Positions 30,660 to 38,073 of a DNA stretch of 42,571 bases are shown here, piece by piece. The notes under the pieces were generated by a model. It was not told the origin of the DNA and did no database searches. It saw only the letters and a program-made list of their open reading frames with translations. The translations under genes and the position numbers were made by a program. The stretch is taken from NCBI GenBank assembly GCA_025964255.1, contig JAOPZF010000264.1, forward strand, positions 1-42,571, in the 5' to 3' direction. Positions within the stretch are counted from its first letter, which is position 1; each line of letters opens with the position of its first letter. The DNA is from Solirubrobacterales bacterium. Lineage in GTDB: Bacteria > Actinomycetota > Thermoleophilia > Solirubrobacterales > 70-9.

Positions 30660-31847
30660 TCAGGCTGCCGCCGGCGCGCGTTTGCGCTCCCGCTCCGAGG
30701 AGCGCAGCCCGAGTTGGTCTTCGGCGATCAGCAGCTTGTGCAGGTCGTTCGACCCCTCGACGATCTGGAAGATCTTGGCGTCACGCAGATGGCGGCCGAT
30801 CGCGTACTCGGGGCTGGCGCAGTAGCCGCCGAAGATCTGCGCCGCGTCGACCGACGCCCGCATCAGGGCGTCGGAGGCGTGCATCTTCGCCAGCGAGGAC
30901 TCGCGCCGCAGCCGCTCGACCCCCTCGTCCTTCAGCTCGGCGAGCCGATAGGTGAGCAGGCGCGCGGTCTCGAGGCCGACGACCATGTCGGCGACCTTCG
31001 ACTGGACCAGCTGGTAGGTGCCGATCGGGTTGCCGAAGGTCTCGCGTGTCCGCGCGTACTCGGTCACCTCGTCGACCACGGCGGCGAGCACGCCGACCGC
31101 CCGCGAGGCGACCCCGAGGCGTCCGTTCTCGACCGCCGCCATCGCCACCGCGAAGCCCTTCTCGGGCTCGCCGACCAGGTTCTCGTCGGGGACGAAGACG
31201 TCGTCGAAGACGACCTCGCCGGAGCTGAGCGGGCGGAAGCCGAGCTTGTCCTTGACCGGGGCGGTGCCGACGCCTTCGCTGTCGCGGTCGACGACGAAAG
31301 CGCAGACGCCGCCGCGCTCGCCGCCCTCGACCAGGCGGGCGAAGGTGATGAACCACCTGGCGTGCTCGAGGTTGGAGATCCACATCTTCGACCCCTGCAG
31401 CAGGTAGCCGCCGTCGACCCGGCGGCAGGTGGTGCGCATGCCGGCGACGTCGGTGCCCGAGCCGGGCTCGGTGACCGCGGCAGCGCCGAGCGCCTCGCCC
31501 TGGCAGAACGGCTTCAGGTAGCGCTGCTTAAGGTCCTCACTGCCATAGCGGTAGATGCCACCACCACAGAGGCCGGAAGGGAAGCTGGCGAGGCAGGCGA
31601 TCGAGTGGTCGACCTTCGACAGCTCCTCCAGCATCAGCGCGTAGGAGACGTAGTCGAGGCCCGCGCCGCCGTACTCCTCCGGGATGACGCCGCCGAGGAA
31701 GCCGAGCGAGGCGACCTTCTCGATGATCTCGGCCGGGATGTGCTCGCCCGCGTCGCGCTCGGCGGCTCCGGCGGCCAGCTCACCCTGGGCGAAGGCGCGC
31801 GCGGCATCGCGGACGGCCTCTTGCTCGGCGGTGAACCCAGCTCCCAT
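30660..31847 (-). CDS. Acyl-CoA dehydrogenase
   Basis: Second acyl-CoA dehydrogenase of the window, 395 residues. GAAAVTEPGSGTDVAGM near 121-137 and WISNLEH near 158 are flavin-binding segments. IFQIVEGSNDLHKLLI near the C-terminus keeps the catalytic Glu, although the usual IYEGT reads IVEGS. ATG 31847 gives the typical N-terminus (FTAEQEAVRDAARAF). GTG 31865 would add six residues. Neither start has a clear Shine-Dalgarno. Operator site 8 lies 22 nt upstream and is shared with a divergent LLM gene. The gene forms a two-gene unit with the crotonase downstream. Confidence 0.93.
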   Translation of the reverse strand: MGAGFTAEQEAVRDAARAFAQGELAAGAAERDAGEHIPAEIIEKVASLGFLGGVIPEEYGGAGLDYVSYALMLEELSKVDHSIACLASFPSGLCGGGIYRYGSEDLKQRYLKPFCQGEALGAAAVTEPGSGTDVAGMRTTCRRVDGGYLLQGSKMWISNLEHARWFITFARLVEGGERGGVCAFVVDRDSEGVGTAPVKDKLGFRPLSSGEVVFDDVFVPDENLVGEPEKGFAVAMAAVENGRLGVASRAVGVLAAVVDEVTEYARTRETFGNPIGTYQLVQSKVADMVVGLETARLLTYRLAELKDEGVERLRRESSLAKMHASDALMRASVDAAQIFGGYCASPEYAIGRHLRDAKIFQIVEGSNDLHKLLIAEDQLGLRSSERERKRAPAAA

Positions 31848-31868
31848 GGCGCGGCAGTATGGCACAAT

Positions 31869-31886
31869 GTCAACGCGAACGTTGAT
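31869..31886. promoter_or_regulatory. TetR-type operator, site 8 in a divergent promoter region
   Basis: GTCAACGCGAACGTTGAT matches the shared motif, with complementary half-sites GTCAACG and CGTTGAT. It lies between the divergent acyl-CoA dehydrogenase (start 31847) and LLM oxidoreductase (start 31919). Confidence 0.75.
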
Positions 31887-31918
31887 GTCGATGAGGACTC
31901 GGGGACAGGGGCGGTTCG

Positions 31919-32782
31919 ATGACGTGGAACGGGGACGACGGAGTGCGCTTCGGCGCCCTCCTCCTGCCGAGCCAGACGTGGCCGGAGATGGTCAGGCGGG
32001 CGCGGGCGGTCGAGGCCGCCGGCTTCGACGCCCTCTGGATCGACGACCACATCGTCCACCCGGCCCGGCCGGAGGCGCATTGGCTCGAGTGCTGGACGAC
32101 GCTGGCGGGGCTGGCGACGGTGACCGAGCGGATCACGCTCGGGCCGCTGGTATCGAACATCGTCCTGCGCCCGCCGGCGCTGCTGGCGCGCCAGGCCCTG
32201 ACCGTGGCGGAGATGAGCGGCGGGCGAGTCGACCTCGGCGTCGGATCCGGCTACGCGCCGAGCGACCACGAGGGCGTCGGAGTCGAGATGTGGAGCGGCC
32301 CCGAGCGGCTGCGCCGGTTCCGCGAGGCCGTCGCGACGATCGAGAAGACGCTCGACGGAGGCACCGGTGAGGTCGCGGCGGCGACGCCGAGCGAGCCCTC
32401 GCCCCGCGTCCCCCTCACCATCGCCGCCCACGGCCGCGGCGCCCTCGCCGTGGCCGCCGAGCACGCCGATACCTGGGCCTCCTTCGGCGGCTTCGAACTC
32501 GACCCCGACCCGAACTTCGCCCTCACCCGCGAACGGAGCGAGATCCTCACCGAGCTCGCCACGGGCCGACCGCTTCACCGCCGCCTCCTCTGCGGCAGCG
32601 CCGCCCTCACCCGCGAGCCGATCTGGCAGTCGGTCGACGCCTTCGAGGACTTCGTCGGCCGCTACCGCGAGATCGGCATCGACCAGTTCACCTTCCACTG
32701 GCCGCCGACCGACACCAACCCGACCGCCGACCCGACCGTGGTCGAGGAGATCGTCACCCGCCTCCCCGCCCTCCGCGGCTGA
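31919..32782 (+). CDS. LLM class oxidoreductase (F420- or flavin-dependent)
   Basis: A 287-residue luciferase-like protein, shorter than the two in the ribBA operon. FDALWIDDHIVHPARPEA near 35-52, ITLGPLVSNIVLRPPALLARQALTVAEMSGGRVDLGVGSGY near 71-112 and the C-terminal YREIGIDQFTFHWPP follow the pattern of F420-dependent LLM enzymes more than FMNH2 monooxygenases (DDHI rather than EHHF), but the cofactor is not certain. It is transcribed divergently from the acyl-CoA dehydrogenase with operator site 8 33 nt upstream. It is the last gene of the proposed regulon. Confidence 0.87.
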   Translation: MTWNGDDGVRFGALLLPSQTWPEMVRRARAVEAAGFDALWIDDHIVHPARPEAHWLECWTTLAGLATVTERITLGPLVSNIVLRPPALLARQALTVAEMSGGRVDLGVGSGYAPSDHEGVGVEMWSGPERLRRFREAVATIEKTLDGGTGEVAAATPSEPSPRVPLTIAAHGRGALAVAAEHADTWASFGGFELDPDPNFALTRERSEILTELATGRPLHRRLLCGSAALTREPIWQSVDAFEDFVGRYREIGIDQFTFHWPPTDTNPTADPTVVEEIVTRLPALRG

Positions 32783-32812
32783 TTCGACTCATCTCGGCGG
32801 GCGCCATCCATC

Positions 32813-33103
32813 TCAGCGTCGGGAAATCGCTGACTTTGAAGTCCTCGCATCGTGAAAGGCGATGACGACCGCGCGATCGTCGTTCTCCAGGTAGACGTAG
32901 ACCACGATCAGCCAGCCCCACGGACCGATCACCGCGCGACAGTCTCGCCACACTCCCGACAGTCGTTTTCCTGCGCGAGGAAACTCGCCGAGGATGCGCA
33001 ACGAGCGGGTGACGCGAGCCCGCGTGTCATCCGGTAAGGCTCGCGTCTCGATGAGGTCACGAAGTTCTTCACGCGCCTGGCGCGTGACCTCTATGGCAGC
33101 CAC
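32813..33103 (-). CDS. RelE/ParE-type toxin
   Basis: A 96-residue protein with the size and layout of RelE/ParE toxins: IEVTRQAREELRDLI at the N-terminus, then SLRILGEFPRAGKRL, WRDCRAVIGPWGWLIVVYVYLENDD and a C-terminal VVIAFHDAR. The GTG start at 33103 lies 2 nt after the antitoxin stop, the usual antitoxin-toxin order. RelE would cleave mRNA on ribosomes and ParE would poison gyrase; the sequence does not decide. The frame continues upstream to 33175 but inside the antitoxin gene. Confidence 0.75.
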   Translation of the reverse strand: MAAIEVTRQAREELRDLIETRALPDDTRARVTRSLRILGEFPRAGKRLSGVWRDCRAVIGPWGWLIVVYVYLENDDRAVVIAFHDARTSKSAISRR

Positions 33104-33105
33104 GA

Positions 33106-33363
33106 CTAGAGCTCGGAAAGCGGCACGGTCTCGCCGCGCCGAGCCTGCTCGATCGACTCCTGGGCCCTCTCCCACGCGCCGGGAATCCCGTCCAGGATCT
33201 CGGTGATCCGGGATGCCTCGGGATCTGCCTCGTCGAGCGCGCCCGAAAGCAGCGACCCCGCCAACGCGTCCTCCTGCACGTGCATGCGCTCCGCGAGGCT
33301 GGACAGCTTCCGCGCATAGCTCGGGTCCAAGTCCACGTTGATCCGTCGATTCGGCTCAGCCAT
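33106..33363 (-). CDS. Ribbon-helix-helix-type antitoxin
   Basis: An 85-residue protein directly upstream of the toxin. NRRINVDLDPSYARKLSSLAER near 5-26 looks like the strand-helix of a ribbon-helix-helix DNA-binding domain. The C-terminal ARRGETVPLSEL is typical of antitoxins of RelE/ParE partners. ATG 33363 was preferred; a TTG nine bases upstream is possible. It should bind the toxin and repress its own promoter. Confidence 0.7.
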   Translation of the reverse strand: MAEPNRRINVDLDPSYARKLSSLAERMHVQEDALAGSLLSGALDEADPEASRITEILDGIPGAWERAQESIEQARRGETVPLSEL

Positions 33364-34123
33364 GGCTCCCAAGTTACACCGCGAGAGCGTCGATGAGGAG
33401 CGGCCGAGCTGGGGGGATCGGGCTCAGCCGAAGGTGAAAACGTAGGCCTCGACCCCGGGTGCGTCAAAGGTCACCTCGAAGGGTGGCGTCGCCGCCGCGG
33501 CCGGGGCGGCGGACCAGTTGGTAGAGGCGCGGGTCGCGCACCTCGCCCTCCCCCGCCGAGTCGACCTGCAGCGCCACGACCTCAGCGCGCCCGGGCGCGG
33601 GGTGATCCAGAACCGCGTCGAGATCTCGCCCGAGGCGCGACGCGCCTCTTCCACCCCGGCGAGGAGGTCATCTACGTCCTCCGAACGGTCCACTCGGCCA
33701 AGGGGCGGGTCGCGAACGCGAGACAGGCGAGTCGGATCAGAGCGCTGCGCGGCATCTGGGCAAACGACGGCGTGGGCACCCAAGTCCTTCTGGAGGAGTG
33801 CCGGCGCGAACGCGAGCTCGAGGAGCGCAAGGCCGAGGATCGCGGCGTCGGCCGTCTTTGACGGCTGGGCGCTACTGGCCTTCCTCGCGGACGAACCGGC
33901 AGCGGAGCGGATCGGATCGGAGTTGCTCGACGGTCAGCACGTCTCTCGAGGTGATCGATCCGATGCCTTGCGCCTCCAGGCGCGGTCGTCCTAACCCGCG
34001 GCCTGCCCCGGCGCGGTCGTCGTAAGCGGCGCTATAGGTGGGAAGGGTCGACCGCGCCTGGAGGACGGTCGGAAGGGTCGACCGCGCTGCGCGGGTCCTG
34101 GCGCCGCTCGGCGAATCGACCAT
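33364..34123. other. Gene-poor 760-nt region with decayed fragments
   Basis: No intact gene is convincing. It holds a minus-strand C-terminal scrap ending VEAYVFTFG with stop at 33424, a plus-strand stretch reading FHPGEEVIYVL (cupin-like) at about 33646-33678, a probable antitoxin/PIN toxin remnant, and inverted (33972-33986/34050-34064, 15 bp) and direct (GGAAGGGTCGACCGCGC at 34041 and 34071) repeats. Confidence 0.5.
33661..33994 (+). pseudogene. Probable VapBC-type toxin-antitoxin remnant
   Basis: A frame ending at TGA 33859-33861 reads VGTQVLLEECRRERELEERKAED, like the C-terminus of small actinobacterial antitoxins that precede PIN toxins, but no start codon is available. Overlapping it in another frame, AVFDGWALLAFLADEPAAERI (from about 33852) matches the first strand and helices of a PIN domain, including the first catalytic Asp (VFD). 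The toxin frame stops at 33994, far short of the usual 130 residues. Both parts appear truncated or frameshifted. Upstream material in the antitoxin frame looks cupin-like and may be a fused scrap. Confidence 0.45.
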
Positions 34124-35824
34124 CTAGGAGCTGGCGCGGGTCTCGGCGGGGGCGCGGCGGCGGGACTCGAACAGCTCGTGCACGAAGCGGACGGCGATCG
34201 AGCCCTCGCCGACGGCCGAGGCGACGCGGCTCATTGAGCCGGCGCGGACGTCGCCGACGGCGAAGACGCCGGGCATCGTCGTCTCCAGGCCGAAGGGGGT
34301 GCGGTCGAGGGGCCAGGCAGGGGTCCCGGCGATGTCGCGGCCGGTGCGGATGAAGCCGGCGACGTCGCGCTCGACCTCGGCCGGCAGCCAGTCGGTGTGG
34401 GGACGGGCGCCGATCATCAGGAAGAGCCCGTCGGCAGGGACCGACTCCTCCTCCCCGCTCGCCCGGTCACGCAGGCGCAGATCCTCGAGCCGGCCGTCTC
34501 CGCCGCCGCCGACGATCTCGGTCTCCGTCCGCGCTTCGATGTTCGGCGAGGCCTCCACCTGCTGCACCAGGTAGTGCGACATCCCGGCGGCGAGCGAGTC
34601 CTTGCGGATGACGAGGGTCACCCGGCGCGCGTATTCGGCCAGGTGGAGCGCCGCCTGGCCGGCCGAGTTGGCGCCGCCGACGACGAAGACGTCGCGACCG
34701 AGCATCGCCGGCGCCTCGGTCGCGGTGCTGCCGTAGAAGACCCCGGCGCCGCGGGCTGCCAGCGCCTCCAGCTCGTCGACCTCGAGCCGGCGATAGGCGG
34801 CGCCGGTGGCGAGGACGACGGCGCGCGCCGCCACGTCGTCGAAGTCAGAGAGGCCGACGAGGATCCGGTCGCCCTCGGCGCGCAGGCCGGTCGCATGCTG
34901 GACGAAGGCGAACTGGGCGCCGAAGACCCAGGCCTGCTCGTAGGCGCGCTCGGCAAGCTGCCGGCCGCTGACCCCGCGCGGGAAGCCGAGGTAGTTGCGG
35001 ATCAGCGAGCTGAGCGTCGCCTGGCCGCCGATCCCCCCCTGGTCGACGACCAGCGTGCGGAACCCTTCCGAGGCGCCGTAGACCGCCGCCGAGAGACCCG
35101 CCGGGCCGGCGCCGACGATGATCAGGTCGAAGTCCCGCCCCATCGGGTCGACGGGCCCGCCCGCGGCGAGGGTCAGCTCGGCGTTCGACGGGTCGCTCAG
35201 ATGCTCGCCGTTGGGGAAGACGACCAGTGGCAGGCAGGCGTCGTCGCCGACCTCCTCGACCAGCTGCCGGCCTTCGTCGGAATCGGCGAGGAGGAAGTTG
35301 TGGGGCAGCGCGCAGCGACCGAGGACCTCGCGCAGCTCGTGCGCCCGCCCGGCCCAGGACTCGCCGATGATGTGGACGGTGTGCGAGGAGAGGCGGCGGG
35401 CGTGCTGCCACTCGAGCAGGAAGCTCGAGATCGCCTGGTGGAACAGCTCGTCGGGTGAGCGGGTCGGGCGGATCACGTAGTAGTCGATCTGCCGCTGCGC
35501 CATCGCCTCGAAGATCTCGCGGCCGGTCGGCCCGGTCCCCCAGCTGCCGTAGTCGATCAGCAACGCCCGCTGCGCCTGCTGGTGGAGCTTGCGCACGCGG
35601 CCGAGGATCTCCCGTCCCGGCGTGCCGTCGAGCGAGGAGCCCGCGAGCACCAGCGCCACCTCTTCGCCCGCGTCGGCCCCTCGTCCCAGCTCCGCCTCCG
35701 CCTCGGCGACCGTGCCGACGCAGACAACCCGGTAGCTCGCCCGGTAGCGCTCGAGCAGCTCGCCCTCGATGTCCTGCAGCGACCCCTCGTCGGCGTCGAT
35801 GGCGAGGATCGTCGGACGGGACAC
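34124..35824 (-). CDS. Fused receiver-like/thioredoxin reductase-like FAD oxidoreductase
   Basis: A 566-residue three-part protein. Residues 1-125 form a response-regulator receiver-like domain (ILAIDADE at 6-13), but the phosphoacceptor position falls in VALVLAGSS and is not Asp. Residues 146-222 look like a glutaredoxin/thioredoxin-like domain without CxxC. From 233 on it is thioredoxin reductase-like: FAD motif IIVGAGPAGLSAA, NAD(P)H motif VFVVGGANSAGQAA near 378, and GVFAVGDVRAG near 530. The redox CxxC of true reductases is missing (GVFYGSTATEAP instead). The substrate is unknown. The start is GTG 35824 without a clear Shine-Dalgarno. Confidence 0.85.
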   Translation of the reverse strand: MSRPTILAIDADEGSLQDIEGELLERYRASYRVVCVGTVAEAEAELGRGADAGEEVALVLAGSSLDGTPGREILGRVRKLHQQAQRALLIDYGSWGTGPTGREIFEAMAQRQIDYYVIRPTRSPDELFHQAISSFLLEWQHARRLSSHTVHIIGESWAGRAHELREVLGRCALPHNFLLADSDEGRQLVEEVGDDACLPLVVFPNGEHLSDPSNAELTLAAGGPVDPMGRDFDLIIVGAGPAGLSAAVYGASEGFRTLVVDQGGIGGQATLSSLIRNYLGFPRGVSGRQLAERAYEQAWVFGAQFAFVQHATGLRAEGDRILVGLSDFDDVAARAVVLATGAAYRRLEVDELEALAARGAGVFYGSTATEAPAMLGRDVFVVGGANSAGQAALHLAEYARRVTLVIRKDSLAAGMSHYLVQQVEASPNIEARTETEIVGGGGDGRLEDLRLRDRASGEEESVPADGLFLMIGARPHTDWLPAEVERDVAGFIRTGRDIAGTPAWPLDRTPFGLETTMPGVFAVGDVRAGSMSRVASAVGEGSIAVRFVHELFESRRRAPAETRASS

Positions 35825-35837
35825 GCGCGCGCCGCCC

Positions 35838-36905
35838 CTACGGCTTCGCTTCGAGGATCAGGTTGAAGGGCGTCTCCGTCGCCCGTCGCACCGAGGCGAA
35901 GCCGCCCTCTTTGATCACCTCGGTGAGCCGCTCCTCCCCGGCCTGAGCGCCGAGGGCCAGGCCGACCTCCTGGTCGAGCGAGGCGGGCGTGCAGATCATC
36001 GTCGAGGCGCCGTAGAAGATCCGGCCGACCGGGTTGAAGTTGTCCTCGGGGTGGTCGCCGGCGAACGGCTCGACGATCATCCAGGTGCCGTCGTCGGCGA
36101 GCGTCTCGTGGATGTGGGCGGAGGCGCCGACCGGGTCGCCCATGTCATGCAGGCAGTCGAAGACGGCGACCATGTCGTAGCCGCCCGCGGGGAAGTCTTT
36201 CGCCGTGGCGACGTCGAACTTCGCCCGGCCACCGACCCCGGCCGCGTCGGCGGCCTCGCGGGCGCGCTCGATCGAGGCACCGTGGTAGTCGAAGCCGTGG
36301 AACTCGGAGGCGGGGAACGCTTCCGCCATCAGCACGGTCGAGGCGCCGTGTCCGCAGCCGACGTCGGCGACCTTCGCTCCCTCCGCCAGCTTCTCCTCGA
36401 CCCCGTCGAGCGCCGGGATCCACTCGGCCACCAGGTTCCCTTTGTAGCCGGGGCGGAAGAAGCGCTCGGTGCCGCGGAAGAGCCGGTGGTCGTGCTCATG
36501 CCAGCCCATCCCCTCGCCGCTGCGGAAGGCGTCGAGGATCCGGTCCTCGTCGGCGTACAGCGAGGCGATCAACTCGAAGGCGCCGAGCAGGTAGTACGGG
36601 CTCTCCTCGTCGGCCAGGGCCAGCGCCTGCTCGGGCGGCAGCTCGTAGGTGTCGGCGCCGGGGTCGTAGTTGACGTAGCCGGCGGCGGCCTGGTTGCGCA
36701 GCCACTCGCGCACCGAGCGCTCGGCGACGCCGGCGCGTTCGGCCACCTCCGTCGAACTCAGCGGGCCGGCGTCGGCCATCGCCTTGTAGAGGCCGAGCCG
36801 GTCGCCGATCACGAACAGCGGCGCGCTGATCGCCGCGCCCATGTCGAGGACCGCCTGGCCCATCACTGCTTCCAGTTTCTGCGGGTCGATCTCGGTCGCG
36901 CTCAT
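35838..36905 (-). CDS. SAM-dependent methyltransferase with N-terminal winged helix (Rv2258c-like)
   Basis: A 355-residue class I methyltransferase. The N-terminal part (about 30-95) is a winged-helix domain: SSTEVAERAGVAERSVREWLRNQAAAGYV. The SAM-binding motif VADVGCGHGASTVLMAEAFP lies near 178-197, with acidic FHGFDYH 10 residues on and FDCLHDMGDP near 253. Architecture and length recall mycobacterial Rv2258c. ATG 36905 is preferred over the adjacent ATG 36908 because GGAGG lies 5 nt before it and only 2 nt before the other. The substrate is unknown. It ends 13 nt upstream of the fusion oxidoreductase gene and may be cotranscribed with it. Confidence 0.87.
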   Translation of the reverse strand: MSATEIDPQKLEAVMGQAVLDMGAAISAPLFVIGDRLGLYKAMADAGPLSSTEVAERAGVAERSVREWLRNQAAAGYVNYDPGADTYELPPEQALALADEESPYYLLGAFELIASLYADEDRILDAFRSGEGMGWHEHDHRLFRGTERFFRPGYKGNLVAEWIPALDGVEEKLAEGAKVADVGCGHGASTVLMAEAFPASEFHGFDYHGASIERAREAADAAGVGGRAKFDVATAKDFPAGGYDMVAVFDCLHDMGDPVGASAHIHETLADDGTWMIVEPFAGDHPEDNFNPVGRIFYGASTMICTPASLDQEVGLALGAQAGEERLTEVIKEGGFASVRRATETPFNLILEAKP

Positions 36906-37061
36906 CATCGCCTCCAGGCGTGTTTATGCGGTTTTAGTGGCGAGATCCCTGCCTTTCCCGAGTAGAGCCGACGCGCCGAGGAGTGTCAAGACGCGCCGGG
37001 CAAGTTGAGAGGGCCACTCAGGTCAGCGACCGCGCCTCACTCCTCCCCTCGAGCGGTACCC

Positions 37062-37868
37062 CTAGTAGTCGAGGCCGGCGAGGAGCCGGACCGCGAGGCC
37101 GCGAAGAGTTTCTTTGCCGTAGGCGTGGTCGGGGTCGAACTGGGTGAAGAGCGCCAGGGCGATGCGGTGGTGGCCGCGCCGCAGCAGCGCCACCTGGTGG
37201 TCGACCCGGCCGCTGCCGCTCCCCCAGCCGCCCTTCAGGTAGAGCCGCCAGCCGGTGGGGACGACACGGCCGATCCCCCAGCGCTGGGCGCGGATCACGC
37301 GGGAGAGCAGGTAGCGGGCGTAGGCCCGGTGGTCCTTTGGGATGTACGACATCAGGTGGTCGATGAAGCGGACCTGGTCGCGCGGGCTGGTCCGGCTTTC
37401 GCCCCAGACCCAGGCGTAGCGGAAGTCGCGCATCCCCGCGACGCGCGCGAGCCGCTCGATCCGACGCCGGCCGACGAGGTCGCGGACCTCGGTCGCCGCG
37501 ACGCTGTCGGAGCGGCGGATCATCGGCCCGAGCAGCCCCCGGTCGCGCGCCGAGATCCCGCGCCCGTCGCGCATCCGCAGGAACGAGGCGAGCAGCATCA
37601 CCTTGAAGACGCTCGCCGCCGGCGCCGTGCTCGCCGCGTGGTAACCGTAATACCGCCCCCGCTGATCGATCACCGCGAAGGCGATGTCGCCCTCGCGGTG
37701 GCGGGCGTAGCGCCGCGCGGCCGCGACGTCCGGGCGCCAATGCGGAGGGAGCGGCGACGCGCCGGCGGCGCGCGCGCCCGCCGGCGCCAGGAGGCAGGCG
37801 ACCGCGGCGACGCCGAGGAGGAGCCCGTGCCCAGGCGACAGGCGGCGCGGAGCCGCGGCCCGCTTCAT
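37062..37868 (-). CDS. Secreted serine hydrolase, class A beta-lactamase-like
   Basis: A 268-residue exported protein. The first 35 residues form a signal peptide (basic MKRAAAPRR, hydrophobic LLLGVAAVACLL, cleavage near ARA-A). The active-site SxxK is SVFK near residue 83. The SDN position reads SDS (RRSDSVAA) and the KTG position KGG (LKGGWGSGSG). The Glu166 omega-loop is not obvious, so beta-lactam hydrolysis is doubtful; such proteins may act on peptidoglycan or other substrates. ATG 37868 places the start at the signal peptide; a further open stretch upstream is unlikely to be translated. Confidence 0.78.
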   Translation of the reverse strand: MKRAAAPRRLSPGHGLLLGVAAVACLLAPAGARAAGASPLPPHWRPDVAAARRYARHREGDIAFAVIDQRGRYYGYHAASTAPAASVFKVMLLASFLRMRDGRGISARDRGLLGPMIRRSDSVAATEVRDLVGRRRIERLARVAGMRDFRYAWVWGESRTSPRDQVRFIDHLMSYIPKDHRAYARYLLSRVIRAQRWGIGRVVPTGWRLYLKGGWGSGSGRVDHQVALLRRGHHRIALALFTQFDPDHAYGKETLRGLAVRLLAGLDY

Positions 37869-37977
37869 CGCGCCGATCGTCCCACACAGCTGCGGCAACA
37901 TCGCCGAGCTCTTCTGGACCGCGCACACCGATCCGAAGGACGCCTGGCAGACCGAATACCGGTTCACCGGCTCCTAG
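37866..37977 (+). pseudogene. Possible C-terminal gene scrap
   Basis: A plus-strand frame reads HSCGNIAELFWTAHTDP and ends in YRFTGS before TAG 37975-37977. It looks more protein-like than the surrounding frames but has no start of its own, and it overlaps the 5' end of the beta-lactamase-like gene by a few bases. The family is not recognised. It could be the 3' remnant of a gene truncated here. Confidence 0.25.
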
Positions 37978-38073
37978 GGGGACGGCCTTCCTGGCCCCTG
38001 GACAAAGGGGCCCGCCGGAGGGAGACTCGGCGCGGACCGACGAGGGAGGGAAGAGATCTCCTCACACAATCAT

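Noticed and set aside
33972-34087. Inverted and direct repeats near 34000 considered as a mobile element end or CRISPR-like array
   Set aside because: Only two copies each, short, irregular spacing and no transposase or cas gene nearby.
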